Part shown: positions 17,198-24,958 of the stretch, piece by piece
Position numbering within the stretch: position 1 is the stretch's first letter
Layout of the letters: each line of letters opens with the position of its first letter
Notes under the pieces: model-generated
Database searches by the model: none
The model's input: the letters and a program-made list of their open reading frames with translations, nothing else
What the model was told of the DNA's origin: nothing
Translations under genes and position numbers: made by a program
Source of the DNA: Iningainema tapete BLCC-T55
GTDB taxonomy: Bacteria > Cyanobacteriota > Cyanobacteriia > Cyanobacteriales > Nostocaceae
NCBI RefSeq assembly: GCF_014698965.1
Contig: NZ_JACXAE010000025.1
Location: 62,001-126,000 of the forward strand
DNA: 64,000 nucleotides
Direction: 5' to 3'

Positions 17198-17434
17198 TTA
17201 TCTACCACCAATGTTCTGTGCTGCTATGCCAGTACCTAGTATCACGAACGGGGTAGCGGTGGGACTAGGTGAGGGAGTAGGATTTGGGCTAGAAGTAGTC
17301 CTTGTTTGGGCAGTCGAGGAGCTTGCAAGTGCCCTCTCGAAAGCCAAATCTCCAACAACAGTACCACCGCTGACAATAGCTGATTCTTCAATTGTCAGTT
17401 CGTTGAACAAAGAAATTTTTTCGTTAACTTTCAT
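17198..17434 (-). CDS. Double-glycine peptide precursor, Ser/Thr/Pro-rich core
   Basis: A 78-residue precursor. The leader (24 residues, 'MKVNEKISLFNELTIEES', then 'AIVSGG') is closer to the VNFDLN-type leaders. The core starts 'TVVGDLAFERALASSS', which resembles the C-terminal 'IAFxRALF' of the VNFDLN family, continues with 'TTSSPNPTPSPSPTATP' and ends 'VILGTGIAAQNIGGR'. It may be a hybrid or shuffled precursor joining a family end with a Ser/Thr/Pro linker. Confidence 0.78.
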   Translation of the reverse strand: MKVNEKISLFNELTIEESAIVSGGTVVGDLAFERALASSSTAQTRTTSSPNPTPSPSPTATPFVILGTGIAAQNIGGR

Positions 17435-17629
17435 CGTTAGTCACTTTGCAGTTACAGTGATTTTTGTTTGGGATGCGAGCGTCGGCATTGTTGCGATGGA
17501 TGCTACGCTCAACATACCCAACACCAACAGACTCATTAAATAAGATTTTTTCCAAACTGGATTCGCCTTACTTATTGAGTCCGCTGGTGTTTTTCTTGCT
17601 ATTGAGCCAAAAACCTTTCTAGAGGAGAA

Positions 17630-17830
17630 TTAGCTGCGAGTAAATAGCGCTCTGCCGAAAGCGATGTTAACTACGTTGGTGGTTACTCCACCGTTGAAGA
17701 TTGCACCAGCACCGATGGTGAACAGGTAGCTGTTGAGGTCAAAGTTAACTGTAGCTTGACCACCGCTAACGATTTCAGATTCTTCAGTGGTGATTTCGGT
17801 GTACAAAGAGATTTTGTTGTTAGCTTCCAT
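17630..17830 (-). CDS. Double-glycine peptide precursor, VNFDLN family, tandem copy 1
   Basis: A 66-residue precursor. The leader ends 'TEESEIVSGG' (24 residues). The 42-residue core contains 'VNFDLNSYLFTIGAGAIF' and ends 'FGRALFTRS'. It differs from the adjacent copies by only a few residues, mainly Glu-Ile for Ala-Leu in the leader and Ala-Thr after Gln. GGAG lies before the ATG. It is the leftmost of four near-identical genes. Confidence 0.88.
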   Translation of the reverse strand: MEANNKISLYTEITTEESEIVSGGQATVNFDLNSYLFTIGAGAIFNGGVTTNVVNIAFGRALFTRS

Positions 17831-17873
17831 GATTATTTACTCCGTGTTGTGATTGGAATGATTGATTTTTTCT

Positions 17874-17924
17874 AGTCTGTTCCGTAGTCGCATTGTGACG
17901 ATTGATGCGACTACGGAACAGACT
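17874..17924 (-). terminator. 20-base-stem hairpin between tandem copies
   Basis: A perfect inverted repeat with 20-base arms (AGTCTGTTCCGTAGTCGCAT) and an 11-base loop, 21 bases downstream of the 17945-18145 stop. It differs from the hairpins after the next two copies, so it may be an inserted dispersed palindrome. Confidence 0.7.
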
Positions 17925-17944
17925 CAGCCGCAATAGGAGGAGAA

Positions 17945-18145
17945 TTAGCTGCGAGTAAACAGCGCTCTGCCGAAAGCGATGTTAACTACGTTGGTGGTTA
18001 CTCCACCGTTGAAGATTGCACCAGCACCGATGGTGAACAGGTAGCTGTTGAGGTCAAAGTTAACTACGGCTTGACCACCACTAACTAGTGCAGATTCTTC
18101 AGTGGTGATTTCGGTGTACAAAGAGATTTTGTTGTTAGCTTCCAT
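17945..18145 (-). CDS. Double-glycine peptide precursor, VNFDLN family, tandem copy 2
   Basis: A 66-residue precursor. The leader ends 'TEESALVSGG' and the core begins 'QAVVNFDLNSYLFTIGAG'. The C-terminus 'FGRALFTRS' matches copy 1, while its leader matches copies 3 and 4, so it is intermediate between them. The Shine-Dalgarno region (AGGAATTACTAACC) is the same as that of copy 3. Confidence 0.88.
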   Translation of the reverse strand: MEANNKISLYTEITTEESALVSGGQAVVNFDLNSYLFTIGAGAIFNGGVTTNVVNIAFGRALFTRS

Positions 18146-18194
18146 GGTTAGTAATTCCTAATTTGCAATTAACTTGATTGATTTTTGCAGGGGG

Positions 18195-18234
18195 GTTCAT
18201 CAGTGGCGTTTTTGCAATATACGCCACAATGAAC
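18195..18234 (-). terminator. Hairpin with internal bulge
   Basis: Arms GTTCAT...TGGCGT / ACGCCA...ATGAAC around a 11-base loop, downstream of tandem copy 3. Repeated exactly 331 bases later. Confidence 0.65.
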
Positions 18235-18272
18235 TTTCTTACCTTTATGGACAAATCAAATAAAGGCTTTGA

Positions 18273-18476
18273 TTAGACGCTCTGAGTAAACAGTGCTCTA
18301 CCGAAAGCGATGTTAACTACGTTGGTGGTTACTCCACCGTTGAAGATTGCACCAGCACCGATGGTGAACAGGTAGCTGTTGAGGTCAAAGTTAACTACGG
18401 TTTGACCACCGCTAACTAGTGCAGATTCTTCAGTGGTGATTTCGGTGTACAAAGAGATTTTGTTGTTAGCTTCCAT
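18273..18476 (-). CDS. Double-glycine peptide precursor, VNFDLN family, tandem copy 3
   Basis: A 67-residue precursor with the same protein as copy 4: leader ending 'TEESALVSGG', core starting 'QTVVNFDLNSYLFTIGAG' and ending 'RALFTQSV'. The nucleotide sequence is also nearly identical to copy 4. The extra C-terminal residue and the QSV end set copies 3 and 4 apart from copies 1 and 2. The likely role is higher dosage of one peptide, or raw material for diversification. Confidence 0.9.
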   Translation of the reverse strand: MEANNKISLYTEITTEESALVSGGQTVVNFDLNSYLFTIGAGAIFNGGVTTNVVNIAFGRALFTQSV

Positions 18477-18525
18477 GGTTAGTAATTCCTAATTTGCAAT
18501 TAGCTTGATTGATTTTTGCAGGGGG

Positions 18526-18565
18526 GTTCATCAGTGGCGTTTTTGCAATATACGCCACAATGAAC
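18526..18565 (-). terminator. Hairpin with internal bulge (duplicate)
   Basis: Duplicate of the 18195-18234 hairpin at an offset of 331 bases, downstream of tandem copy 4. Confidence 0.65.
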
Positions 18566-18603
18566 TTTCTTACCTTTATGGACAAATCAAATAAAGGCTT
18601 TGA

Positions 18604-18807
18604 TTAGACGCTCTGAGTAAACAGTGCTCTACCGAAAGCGATGTTAACTACGTTGGTGGTTACTCCACCGTTGAAGATTGCACCAGCACCGATGGTGAAC
18701 AGGTAGCTGTTGAGGTCAAAGTTAACTACGGTTTGACCACCGCTAACTAATGCAGATTCTTCAGTGGTGATTTCGGTGTACAAAGAGATTTTGTTGTTAG
18801 CTTCCAT
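18604..18807 (-). CDS. Double-glycine peptide precursor, VNFDLN family, tandem copy 4
   Basis: A 67-residue precursor with a protein identical to copy 3. It is the first gene of the array in the direction of transcription; its upstream region (18808-18900) diverges from the repeat unit and should hold the leading promoter. AGGAA lies nine bases before the ATG. As in the other VNFDLN members, the core is uncharged at its N-terminal half and has no Cys. Confidence 0.9.
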   Translation of the reverse strand: MEANNKISLYTEITTEESALVSGGQTVVNFDLNSYLFTIGAGAIFNGGVTTNVVNIAFGRALFTQSV

Positions 18808-19277
18808 GGTTAGTCGTTCCTAGTTTGCAATTAGCTTGATTTATTTTTCGCTTTCGGTTGATTGCCTCTTGTTGGCTGTTCAACTCACCGCTTGATTAAT
18901 ACGATATCCTGCTACCGATAGATGTTGCATTAACGATTTATGTAATTTTAATTACCAAGTTTAGACAATCTAATTTCACTATTACGAAGCGTCTCACTTC
19001 CGAAAAATACATACATAAATCTCGCTTCAATGAATGCATGTATAGCTATTTTTTTTAATAAAATTACTGTAAAGTATTTAGCTCCATAATAAAGTTTTTG
19101 CTAATACTTAGATTTCGCTTTAACTCCAGCACGAATAACCACTGAAAGTTCATGAAAATATTGTAAAGCATTAAGCTGAAAAATCAATTTGTTTTGAACT
19201 TTCTATTTAATACCGTTTCTCTAAAAACTGGCTACATAATACCAATTCGCTAAAATTTGACTACACATCAAATATTT

Positions 19278-19306
19278 GTAGGGGCACGGCAATGCCGTGC
19301 CCCTAC
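19278..19306. repeat. Dispersed palindrome (GTAGGGGC family)
   Basis: A perfect inverted repeat with 14-base arms GTAGGGGCACGGCA around one base. Related GTAGGGGCGAAC elements lie at 29921-29948 and about 45592-45620. Confidence 0.75.
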
Positions 19307-19786
19307 GCTGTGACGCATTTAAAATGTATATTGACTCATTAGAGTCGTCATTTGTCATTAGTTATTTGTCACAAAGGACTTTGGACTTTGGACTGTCTTC
19401 ACGAAAAAATGTTCAATTTAGATGCGCACCAGCTTACCAGCAATATTTGTAGCCTAATTCAAGAGAAATGGTGTAATTTGTTAACCTTTCTTACAAAGAC
19501 ACCGGGTTTCTTGGACAATACCTTCGCCAATTATGAAGTGGTGACGGGAGGCTTAGGGGCATGAATACGGCCTAACGAGACTATTCTATCAAAAATTTGA
19601 TCTAATAAAACCTTGTGTAGCTTTTACGTTCGCATCTTAATAGTTTCCTGTACATATCGAGTACCACGGAAATAAGCTTTGAGGTCATGTAGTCCGGAGC
19701 CAGGATTGTGAACACGAAAATCTTCAAGGAGGCGATGGGAAAGATTCACCATAAAAAAACGTGCATATTGGCGGCATTAGTAACTC

Positions 19787-19894
19787 TCGTCCGCTCATGG
19801 CTAACATTGCTTGGGCTACTCGACTCATTTGACGCAAGCTTGTTTTACGAATATCGGCTTCTAAACTTAAAACAAGTGTTAGTACATCTAGCAT
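19787..19894 (-). pseudogene. N-terminal fragment of a DDE transposase
   Basis: Thirty-six codons from an ATG at 19894, including 'TSLRQMSRVAQAMLAMSGR'. This matches the IRQMSRxxQAMLxMxGRVTMLG start typical of a cyanobacterial IS4/IS701-like transposase. The expected 'VT' continuation appears only after a shift of frame, and the DDE core is absent. It is a dead insertion-sequence remnant. Confidence 0.6.
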
Positions 19895-20043
19895 GGGCGT
19901 TTTGTAGACTGGGAGTTGTCGTTGTGGTAAAAAACAACTCTACTACAGAACGCCCTGTTTATTTTTGGCGAAGGTATTATTGGAGAAACCGGGTTTCTGG
20001 AGGCTGGGAAATTTACACAATTACAATAGTCTCAAATCCAAAA

Positions 20044-20469
20044 TCAACTTGATCCCACATTGCCCAAAAGCCGATCGCGAATCGCCATTAATTGCTCTTG
20101 AGTGTTAACTGGCGATCGCGGCGCTGGAAGTTCTGTATTCGGCCAGCCAACTAAATTATTACACGGGCATAATTCTGGCGGCATCCCTACACTGCGTATA
20201 GGTACAGGCATACTACAACGAGCGCAGGGTAACATATCCCAGTCTGGTGTAAGTAGTTCAGCAATAGTTTCTCTTGTGCCTTCTAGGTGACACTCACCTG
20301 ATTCTTTGGAAATGATTTTTTGCCAGCACTCTTCAAACTCTTCACTGTAGCGATCGCCTTCGATCACCTTTCGCGGCAGCAGGGTTGCTGCACCATTGTT
20401 AATCACAACCTTCTTACCTAGTTGAAACCAGTAAGCTAGGTATCTTTTTACGTCTTGTTTAGATGCCAT
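20044..20469 (-). CDS. Conserved cyanobacterial hypothetical protein with CxxC pairs
   Basis: A 141-residue soluble protein. It begins 'MASKQDVKRYLAYWFQLGK' and has a probable zinc-binding section near residues 80-105 with Cys pairs ('CARCSMPVP' and 'ELCPCNNLVGWPNTE'). The N-terminal half, with 'GDRYSEEFEECWQKI', looks alpha-helical. I recognise the style of a widespread cyanobacterial hypothetical family but know no function for it. It stands alone, on the same strand as cobU, separated by about 120 bases that include a palindrome. Confidence 0.75.
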   Translation of the reverse strand: MASKQDVKRYLAYWFQLGKKVVINNGAATLLPRKVIEGDRYSEEFEECWQKIISKESGECHLEGTRETIAELLTPDWDMLPCARCSMPVPIRSVGMPPELCPCNNLVGWPNTELPAPRSPVNTQEQLMAIRDRLLGNVGSS

Positions 20470-20533
20470 GCTTTAATTTTAGATTTTAAATTTTGAATTT
20501 TAGATTAAAAATTTATAAATAATTAAGGGAGCC

Positions 20534-20562
20534 GTAGAGACGCTCCGCCGGAGCGTCTGTAA
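20534..20562. repeat. Dispersed palindrome (GTAGAGACG family)
   Basis: An imperfect inverted repeat, GTAGAGACGCTCCG and its near complement CGGAGCGTCTGTAA. Confidence 0.65.
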
Positions 20563-20593
20563 ATGAGTCAGAATATCTTGAACGATCGCGACA

Positions 20594-21130
20594 TCACGGT
20601 AAGGGTAGCCCGTAGAGACTAAGATTGAGAACATGACCCCCAGTCACCAAGTAGACAGTACCAGAGATCTCGCCTAACTGACGAATCAAAGAACCCAGGC
20701 GATCGCGAAAGCTGATACCGATAGAATAAGCAGGTACTACACCCCAGCCTGTTTCTTCAGCAACAAAAATTACATCAGCAGTAATTAACTTCACTGTATC
20801 TAAAAACTCTTGCACAGTAATTTGCCAAGCTTGCTCGTCTTGTTCCAAAAGATTAGCTACCCAAGTTCCCAAAGAATCAACCAAAATACAAGTGTTTGAA
20901 TTTGCAGAGGCAAGAGTAGCAGACAATGCACATGGCACTTCTAATGTTACCCAGTCAGGGGGACGGCGCTGTTTGTGTTGTTGAATACGTAACTGCCACT
21001 GTTGATCGGTAGAGTCTTCCTTTGCTGTTGCTACATAAACAACTGCTTTGTGTGACTCCATCGCCAGATGTTCAGCCCATTCACTTTTACCACAACGTAC
21101 AGGTCCTATCACCAGAATGACTTTACTCAC
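20594..21130 (-). CDS. cobU: Adenosylcobinamide kinase / adenosylcobinamide-phosphate guanylyltransferase
   Basis: A 178-residue enzyme that phosphorylates adenosylcobinamide and then attaches GMP, in late cobalamin nucleotide-loop assembly. The P-loop is 'VIGPVRCGKSEWAE' at the N-terminus, followed by 'VVYVATA', the basic 'HKQRRPPDW', 'CILVDSLGTWVANLL', 'VIFVAEETGWGVVP' and the end 'VYLVTGGHVLNLS', all family hallmarks. The start at GTG 21130 is preferred because AGGA lies seven bases before it and the protein then begins just before the P-loop; an in-frame GTG at 21190 would add 20 unmatched residues. No cobalamin riboswitch was recognised upstream. Confidence 0.92.
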   Translation of the reverse strand: MSKVILVIGPVRCGKSEWAEHLAMESHKAVVYVATAKEDSTDQQWQLRIQQHKQRRPPDWVTLEVPCALSATLASANSNTCILVDSLGTWVANLLEQDEQAWQITVQEFLDTVKLITADVIFVAEETGWGVVPAYSIGISFRDRLGSLIRQLGEISGTVYLVTGGHVLNLSLYGLPLP

Positions 21131-21211
21131 AGTTGTTTCCTGATCAGCAAATGGCAAACTCGTACAATACTCTAGCTTATACCGTTTCACCCAATGTTTG
21201 CTACATAATAT

Positions 21212-21249
21212 CCCCCCAACCCCCCCTTAATAAGGGGGGGTTGGGGGGG
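21212..21249. repeat. C/G-run palindromic repeat
   Basis: An inverted repeat CCCCCCAACCCCCCCTTA and its complement, between cobU and the next gene. A relative lies at 8349-8403. Confidence 0.75.
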
Positions 21250-21294
21250 TGGGGATCTGATTTGTGGCAAAGATAAAGAGAATTGGTATTAAAC

Positions 21295-23673
21295 TTATTG
21301 TTGCAGCAAAGCCGCCAAATCTTCATCTTGAGCCAAATCAGGTTGCAGGGCAATGCTAGCGCGAAAGTAACCTTGGGCTTTGTTTAAATCACCAGCATTT
21401 TTCCAAGCAACAGCCAACTGGTGATTCAATTGCGCATAGTAGAGTTTTTGCTCTGGAGAGAGCTTGCCCATTGCTTGCAGAGCATTGCCCAATTTCGCCT
21501 CGGCTTCTGTAAAATCTGGATTAAGTTCTAAGGCTTTTTGATAGCAGTTAATTGCTTCGTCAAATAGTCCAAGTTGTTCCAGAACATAGCCCAAGTTGGT
21601 GTAAATTGGTAGTGCGTCTGGTCGTAGTTCCAGAGCTTGACGGTATGCGGCAGCGGCTTGGGCATACTGCTTTTGAATTAAATGCAAATTACCTAAACTG
21701 AACCAAGTTTTAACATCAGGCTGGACTTGCGATGCAGCCAAAAGGCATTTTTCAGCTGTTTGGAGTTGCCCCAATTGCTGAGCCAGCATACCTAAATTGT
21801 ATAAAGCTTCCGGGTGATCGGGTTGTTGTTCCAAAACTTGACGATAGAGCAGACTTGCTTGTTCTAAGCGATGGGCTTGATGATGTTGAAGTGCCAGTTG
21901 GAGGGTTTGTGCCACTTCAGTGCTAAATCGTCTGGGCTTATTTACCACCTTGAGGAGAAAATCCTCCAGAACTCTGACTGGTGTTAAGTCGTTATATAAC
22001 TTATGTTTATTTTCCGCCACCAGCCTGGAGATATGTTGCCGATATTCAGCATCTTGCCCAAGACGAACTGCAATTTTGACGTAATCATCTTTCGTCGTCG
22101 CAATCATCTCTTCTATACCCATCATTTTTAGCATTGCCATTGTATGACGTCCTCGCATCATCTCTCCTGGCAAAGTCATAGCTGGAATATTGTAGGCTAG
22201 AGCTTCTAAAGTAGTGTTACCTCCCGACCAACCAATGGTATCAAGAAAAACATCGGCTGCTGCTGCTGTTCCAGCAAAAGCAGCGCCATCTAAGCGAGGC
22301 AAAAAGATGCAATAGTCTTGATAAGAGAGTCCATAGTAATTGAAAGCATGGTCTAATCGTTGGCGAAAGACATCAGTAATATATTTGCCTTGTGGTGCTT
22401 CAATAAAGACAAATTTACCTTTACCTAACTCCTGAGCGATTCGAGGAAAGACATCATCATGCTGCGGTAAGTATTTGTATAAAGATTGACAGCACCAGAA
22501 CATGGTTTCATCATCAGCAATACCGATGTCCCCTTTACTCATTGCTTGAGGTTGAATGGATAAAGGGGTGTAATGGATGGATAAATTGGGCAATCTGACT
22601 AACTGCTCAGTGTAATGTTCTTGAGCATTTTCCGGTTCCATTAAATCACTAGTCAAGAAATAGTCAATTGTTGGTAGCCCACTGGTTTGGGGATGAATCC
22701 AAGATGCCATTTGAATCGGAGCCAGTCTTAAACAACCGAGCTGCACTGTTGTGGTGTCCATCCCAAATTCGGGAAAAATCAGAACGTGTAATTTGTCAAG
22801 TTGAATTAACTCACACCATTGTTCCAGTGGCAAAGGACCTTGAATAAATTTATCAAATGCTTTCGCTGCTTTTATAGTCTCTTGATCACGTATCGAGTTT
22901 GTGTGATATCCAAATAATTCAAACTCACTTTTGTCGAGATTCTCTAGCCAACCCTTAATTAACTTCCAACAGGAATGATTGCGAAAGAATCCACTCAAAA
23001 ATCCCACCCGAACTTTCTGTTGAGGTTGTAAATTAGGCACAGAAATCTGTTGGCTCCAATTGGAATAGCGGCTCGACATCAGCCCAGCAATCATTTCCCC
23101 ATATATTTGCTGTAAAGTGCGATCGTTTAAGCCTTGATAGGGTAAATAAAAAGGTTGCATTAAACCGACAGCCGCCCCTGCCTCTGCTCTGACTTCGGGA
23201 GTAGTCAATTTATAGTGTTCAGCTAAAGAGAGGAGATTTTGGAGATAATGATTTCGCCGTAACTGAATTTCGTCCACACTGGAATAAATAGTCGGCAGCT
23301 GAGCGATACAAAGACCAAATTTGGCAGCCGCAAAGTCAGGTTGGATATTTAAAGCCTGCTGATAGGACTTGATCGCTGCCTCTATATTACCCTGGTCGCA
23401 CAGTGTTGTTGCCAAGTTATGGTGGTAAGCGGCATGGTTAGGGTTAAGTTGTATAGCTTGCTGGTAGAAGTTGATCGCTGCTTCTAACTTGTCCTGATCC
23501 TTGAGGATATTTCCCAAGTTGTTTAGTGCGGAAGCTGCTGCTGGGGTATTTGGCGCTTGGTTGACAATTTTTTGGTAGGCTTCAATTGCCGCGTTTAAAT
23601 CACCCTGTTCGTAGAGTTTTTTTGCCAAATTCTCTAGAAATTCGACAGATTCTGAAGTATTTTCGGTCTTCAT
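21295..23673 (-). CDS. TPR glycosyltransferase (SPINDLY/GT41-type) with TPRs on both sides
   Basis: A 792-residue protein. TPR repeats occupy about 10-125 ('GDLNAAIEAYQKIVNQAP', 'GNIEAAIKSYQQALNIQP'). A GT41-like region spans about 215-560 ('KVRVGFLSGFFRNHSCWK', 'LAPIQMASWIHPQTSGLP', 'DVFLDTIGWSGGNTTLEAL'). A second TPR block follows at about 590-780 ('KQYAQAAAAYRQALELRP', 'GLFDEAINCYQKALELNP'). The second block is absent from the close paralogue at 24959. It is probably a cytoplasmic protein- or glycan-modifying enzyme. Sugar donor and acceptor are unknown. Confidence 0.87.
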   Translation of the reverse strand: MKTENTSESVEFLENLAKKLYEQGDLNAAIEAYQKIVNQAPNTPAAASALNNLGNILKDQDKLEAAINFYQQAIQLNPNHAAYHHNLATTLCDQGNIEAAIKSYQQALNIQPDFAAAKFGLCIAQLPTIYSSVDEIQLRRNHYLQNLLSLAEHYKLTTPEVRAEAGAAVGLMQPFYLPYQGLNDRTLQQIYGEMIAGLMSSRYSNWSQQISVPNLQPQQKVRVGFLSGFFRNHSCWKLIKGWLENLDKSEFELFGYHTNSIRDQETIKAAKAFDKFIQGPLPLEQWCELIQLDKLHVLIFPEFGMDTTTVQLGCLRLAPIQMASWIHPQTSGLPTIDYFLTSDLMEPENAQEHYTEQLVRLPNLSIHYTPLSIQPQAMSKGDIGIADDETMFWCCQSLYKYLPQHDDVFPRIAQELGKGKFVFIEAPQGKYITDVFRQRLDHAFNYYGLSYQDYCIFLPRLDGAAFAGTAAAADVFLDTIGWSGGNTTLEALAYNIPAMTLPGEMMRGRHTMAMLKMMGIEEMIATTKDDYVKIAVRLGQDAEYRQHISRLVAENKHKLYNDLTPVRVLEDFLLKVVNKPRRFSTEVAQTLQLALQHHQAHRLEQASLLYRQVLEQQPDHPEALYNLGMLAQQLGQLQTAEKCLLAASQVQPDVKTWFSLGNLHLIQKQYAQAAAAYRQALELRPDALPIYTNLGYVLEQLGLFDEAINCYQKALELNPDFTEAEAKLGNALQAMGKLSPEQKLYYAQLNHQLAVAWKNAGDLNKAQGYFRASIALQPDLAQDEDLAALLQQ

Positions 23674-23893
23674 GGCTATGTCCAGGTAATATAGAGTTTA
23701 TGGTTAGAGATCGCCCTTATAGCCCAGAATTTTTCTATTTTCCGCGAATATAAAAGTAATAGCTGAGTACAATTGCTCCCTGGTTAATTCCCATTTATTG
23801 GTAGTAGATTAAGACCGCATTGCTCAAGTAAGTACGAAACTATGTGCGTAAATATTCCGTGAACTTGTTGCCTAAATTGTAAATTTTTTACAT

Positions 23894-24280
23894 TTACCAC
23901 AACCTTTGGGTTTGATACGCATCTAATGCAGAATCTGCACTCAAAATAGGTATATGTTCAACAATAGACTGAGCAATTAACAGGCGATCAAAAGGATCGC
24001 GATGATGGTTAGGTAGATTTGCTAAAGCCCAAATATGGGCTAGCTCAATTGGTAAGAGTTGCAGATTATTTGTTTGTTGTTGGCTCTCTATCAAATTGGG
24101 GAGAGGCGAATTCAGCCTTAGCTTACCAAGTTGAAGTTTGATCTGTATTTCCCAAATGCTAGCAATGCTTAATACTAAAGTGTTGCTAGTATCGAGCAAC
24201 AACTCTCTAGCTCTTTGAGAAAGCTTTTCTGGGGTTCCGGCTGACCAAATAAATACGTGAGTATCTAATAAGAGTTTCAC
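23894..24280 (-). CDS. PIN-domain toxin of a type II toxin-antitoxin pair
   Basis: A 128-residue PIN-domain ribonuclease (VapC-like). Acidic active-site residues are visible: Asp6 in 'MKLLLDTHVFIW', Glu in 'ASIWEIQIKLQLGKL' and the Asp pair in 'HHRDPFDRLLIAQ', followed by 'ILSADSAL'. It starts with a GTG immediately after the stop of the upstream antitoxin gene, so translation is likely coupled. PIN toxins cut RNA when the antitoxin is lost. The gene looks intact and full length. Confidence 0.9.
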   Translation of the reverse strand: MKLLLDTHVFIWSAGTPEKLSQRARELLLDTSNTLVLSIASIWEIQIKLQLGKLRLNSPLPNLIESQQQTNNLQLLPIELAHIWALANLPNHHRDPFDRLLIAQSIVEHIPILSADSALDAYQTQRLW

Positions 24281-24514
24281 TTACTGCTCACCCGTCCAAA
24301 ATTCATCTGGTAAAGGGTCATTAAAGTCGTCGCTGATCCAAATGTCTCCCCTGTTCAGACCTAGTATGCGTTTTTGCGCTTGAGTAGCGTGGCTGTAGCT
24401 ATACTTCTGTGTGAGAAAATCAACGAAATCAAGCACCTGTTGTTGCTGTTCAGGTGGTAGGGCTTGCAGTTTAGTAATGAATGCCTTACTCAGGTCTTGT
24501 GTCTGGAAAGTCAT
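24281..24514 (-). CDS. DUF2281-type antitoxin partner of the PIN toxin
   Basis: A 77-residue antitoxin from the ATG at 24514, chosen because AAGAGG lies five bases before it; a TTG five codons earlier is less likely. 'LPPEQQQQVLDFVDFLTQKY' is typical of the DUF2281/VapB-like family and the acidic end ('DDFNDPLPDEFWTGEQ') is the likely toxin-binding tail. It adjoins the toxin gene with no gap. It should neutralise the toxin and autoregulate the pair. Confidence 0.85.
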   Translation of the reverse strand: MTFQTQDLSKAFITKLQALPPEQQQQVLDFVDFLTQKYSYSHATQAQKRILGLNRGDIWISDDFNDPLPDEFWTGEQ

Positions 24515-24958
24515 TTTTGCCTCTTGCAAATTGTTATTTCCAATTCTAAAGTAGTGCAGGAAATATGAATGGAAGTTAGCTTATGAATTAAAAATACCTA
24601 ATCTTTATATAAATTTAACATATTTTTCAATTGATTTGCAGAAAATTTATAAAATTGACAAGTAATTTAACGGAAACTACTTATGTATAAAGTATATCTA
24701 AGCAGACCGACACAGAAAAACCGAACTATATGAATTTATGTAAAGGTTCGTAGTTGCGCTTGGGTGTCCTAGATATGAGCGCCCAAGCGCAACTAAAAAT
24801 CTTTATTTACTTGTGCCGAGCTACCTATAGTAAGTTCTGTACAGCAAAATAGTATTTGATCTTGGTAGTAATGTTCTACGCCTTGCTACGTTAGAAGCCA
24901 AAACTACCTAAGCTGCAAGGTTAACATTTATACCTAAATAGATTACTTAGAATCAGCC
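24515..24958. other. Divergent intergenic region with one hairpin
   Basis: About 440 AT-rich bases between the antitoxin and a divergent glycosyltransferase gene. A 12-base inverted repeat (GTTGCGCTTGGG, 24753-24793) with a 17-base loop is the only structure noted. Promoters for both sides should be here. Confidence 0.45.

Larger units (their letters stand above)
18146..18807. repeat. Two direct repeats of a 331-base gene-plus-spacer unit
   Basis: Bases 18146-18476 and 18477-18807 are near identical. Each holds one whole precursor gene and its upstream spacer with the hairpin. Only scattered differences are visible, such as ACTAGTGC versus ACTAATGC in the gene. This marks a recent tandem duplication. 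Confidence 0.9.
18808..20043. other. Degenerate intergenic region with repeat and transposon debris
   Basis: About 1.2 kb between the array and the next gene. It holds a dispersed palindrome (19278-19306), two copies of an ACCGGGTTTCTxGG motif (about 19501 and 19989) that also occurs in the 103-base repeat, and a transposase fragment (19787-19894). Open frames on the plus strand at 19352-19564 and 19708-20052 have no family features. Confidence 0.5.

Noticed and set aside
17630-18807. Regular direct repeats considered as a CRISPR-like array
   Set aside because: The repeat unit is a 331-base gene with its spacer and encodes double-glycine precursors.
8573-18807. Nif11/NHLP-type or cyanobactin precursors
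   Set aside because: Leaders are only 22-28 residues and lack the long Nif11 or nitrile-hydratase-like leader, and no cyanobactin proteases or cyclodehydratase genes are present. The layout fits CTB-type double-glycine peptides instead.
19352-20052. Two plus-strand frames (19352-19564 and 19708-20052)
   Set aside because: They cross dispersed repeat words, and the second runs antisense to a transposase fragment. Neither has family features.
21131-21294. A cobalamin riboswitch upstream of cobU
   Set aside because: The interval is short, filled by a C/G-run palindrome and lacks the B12-box pattern.
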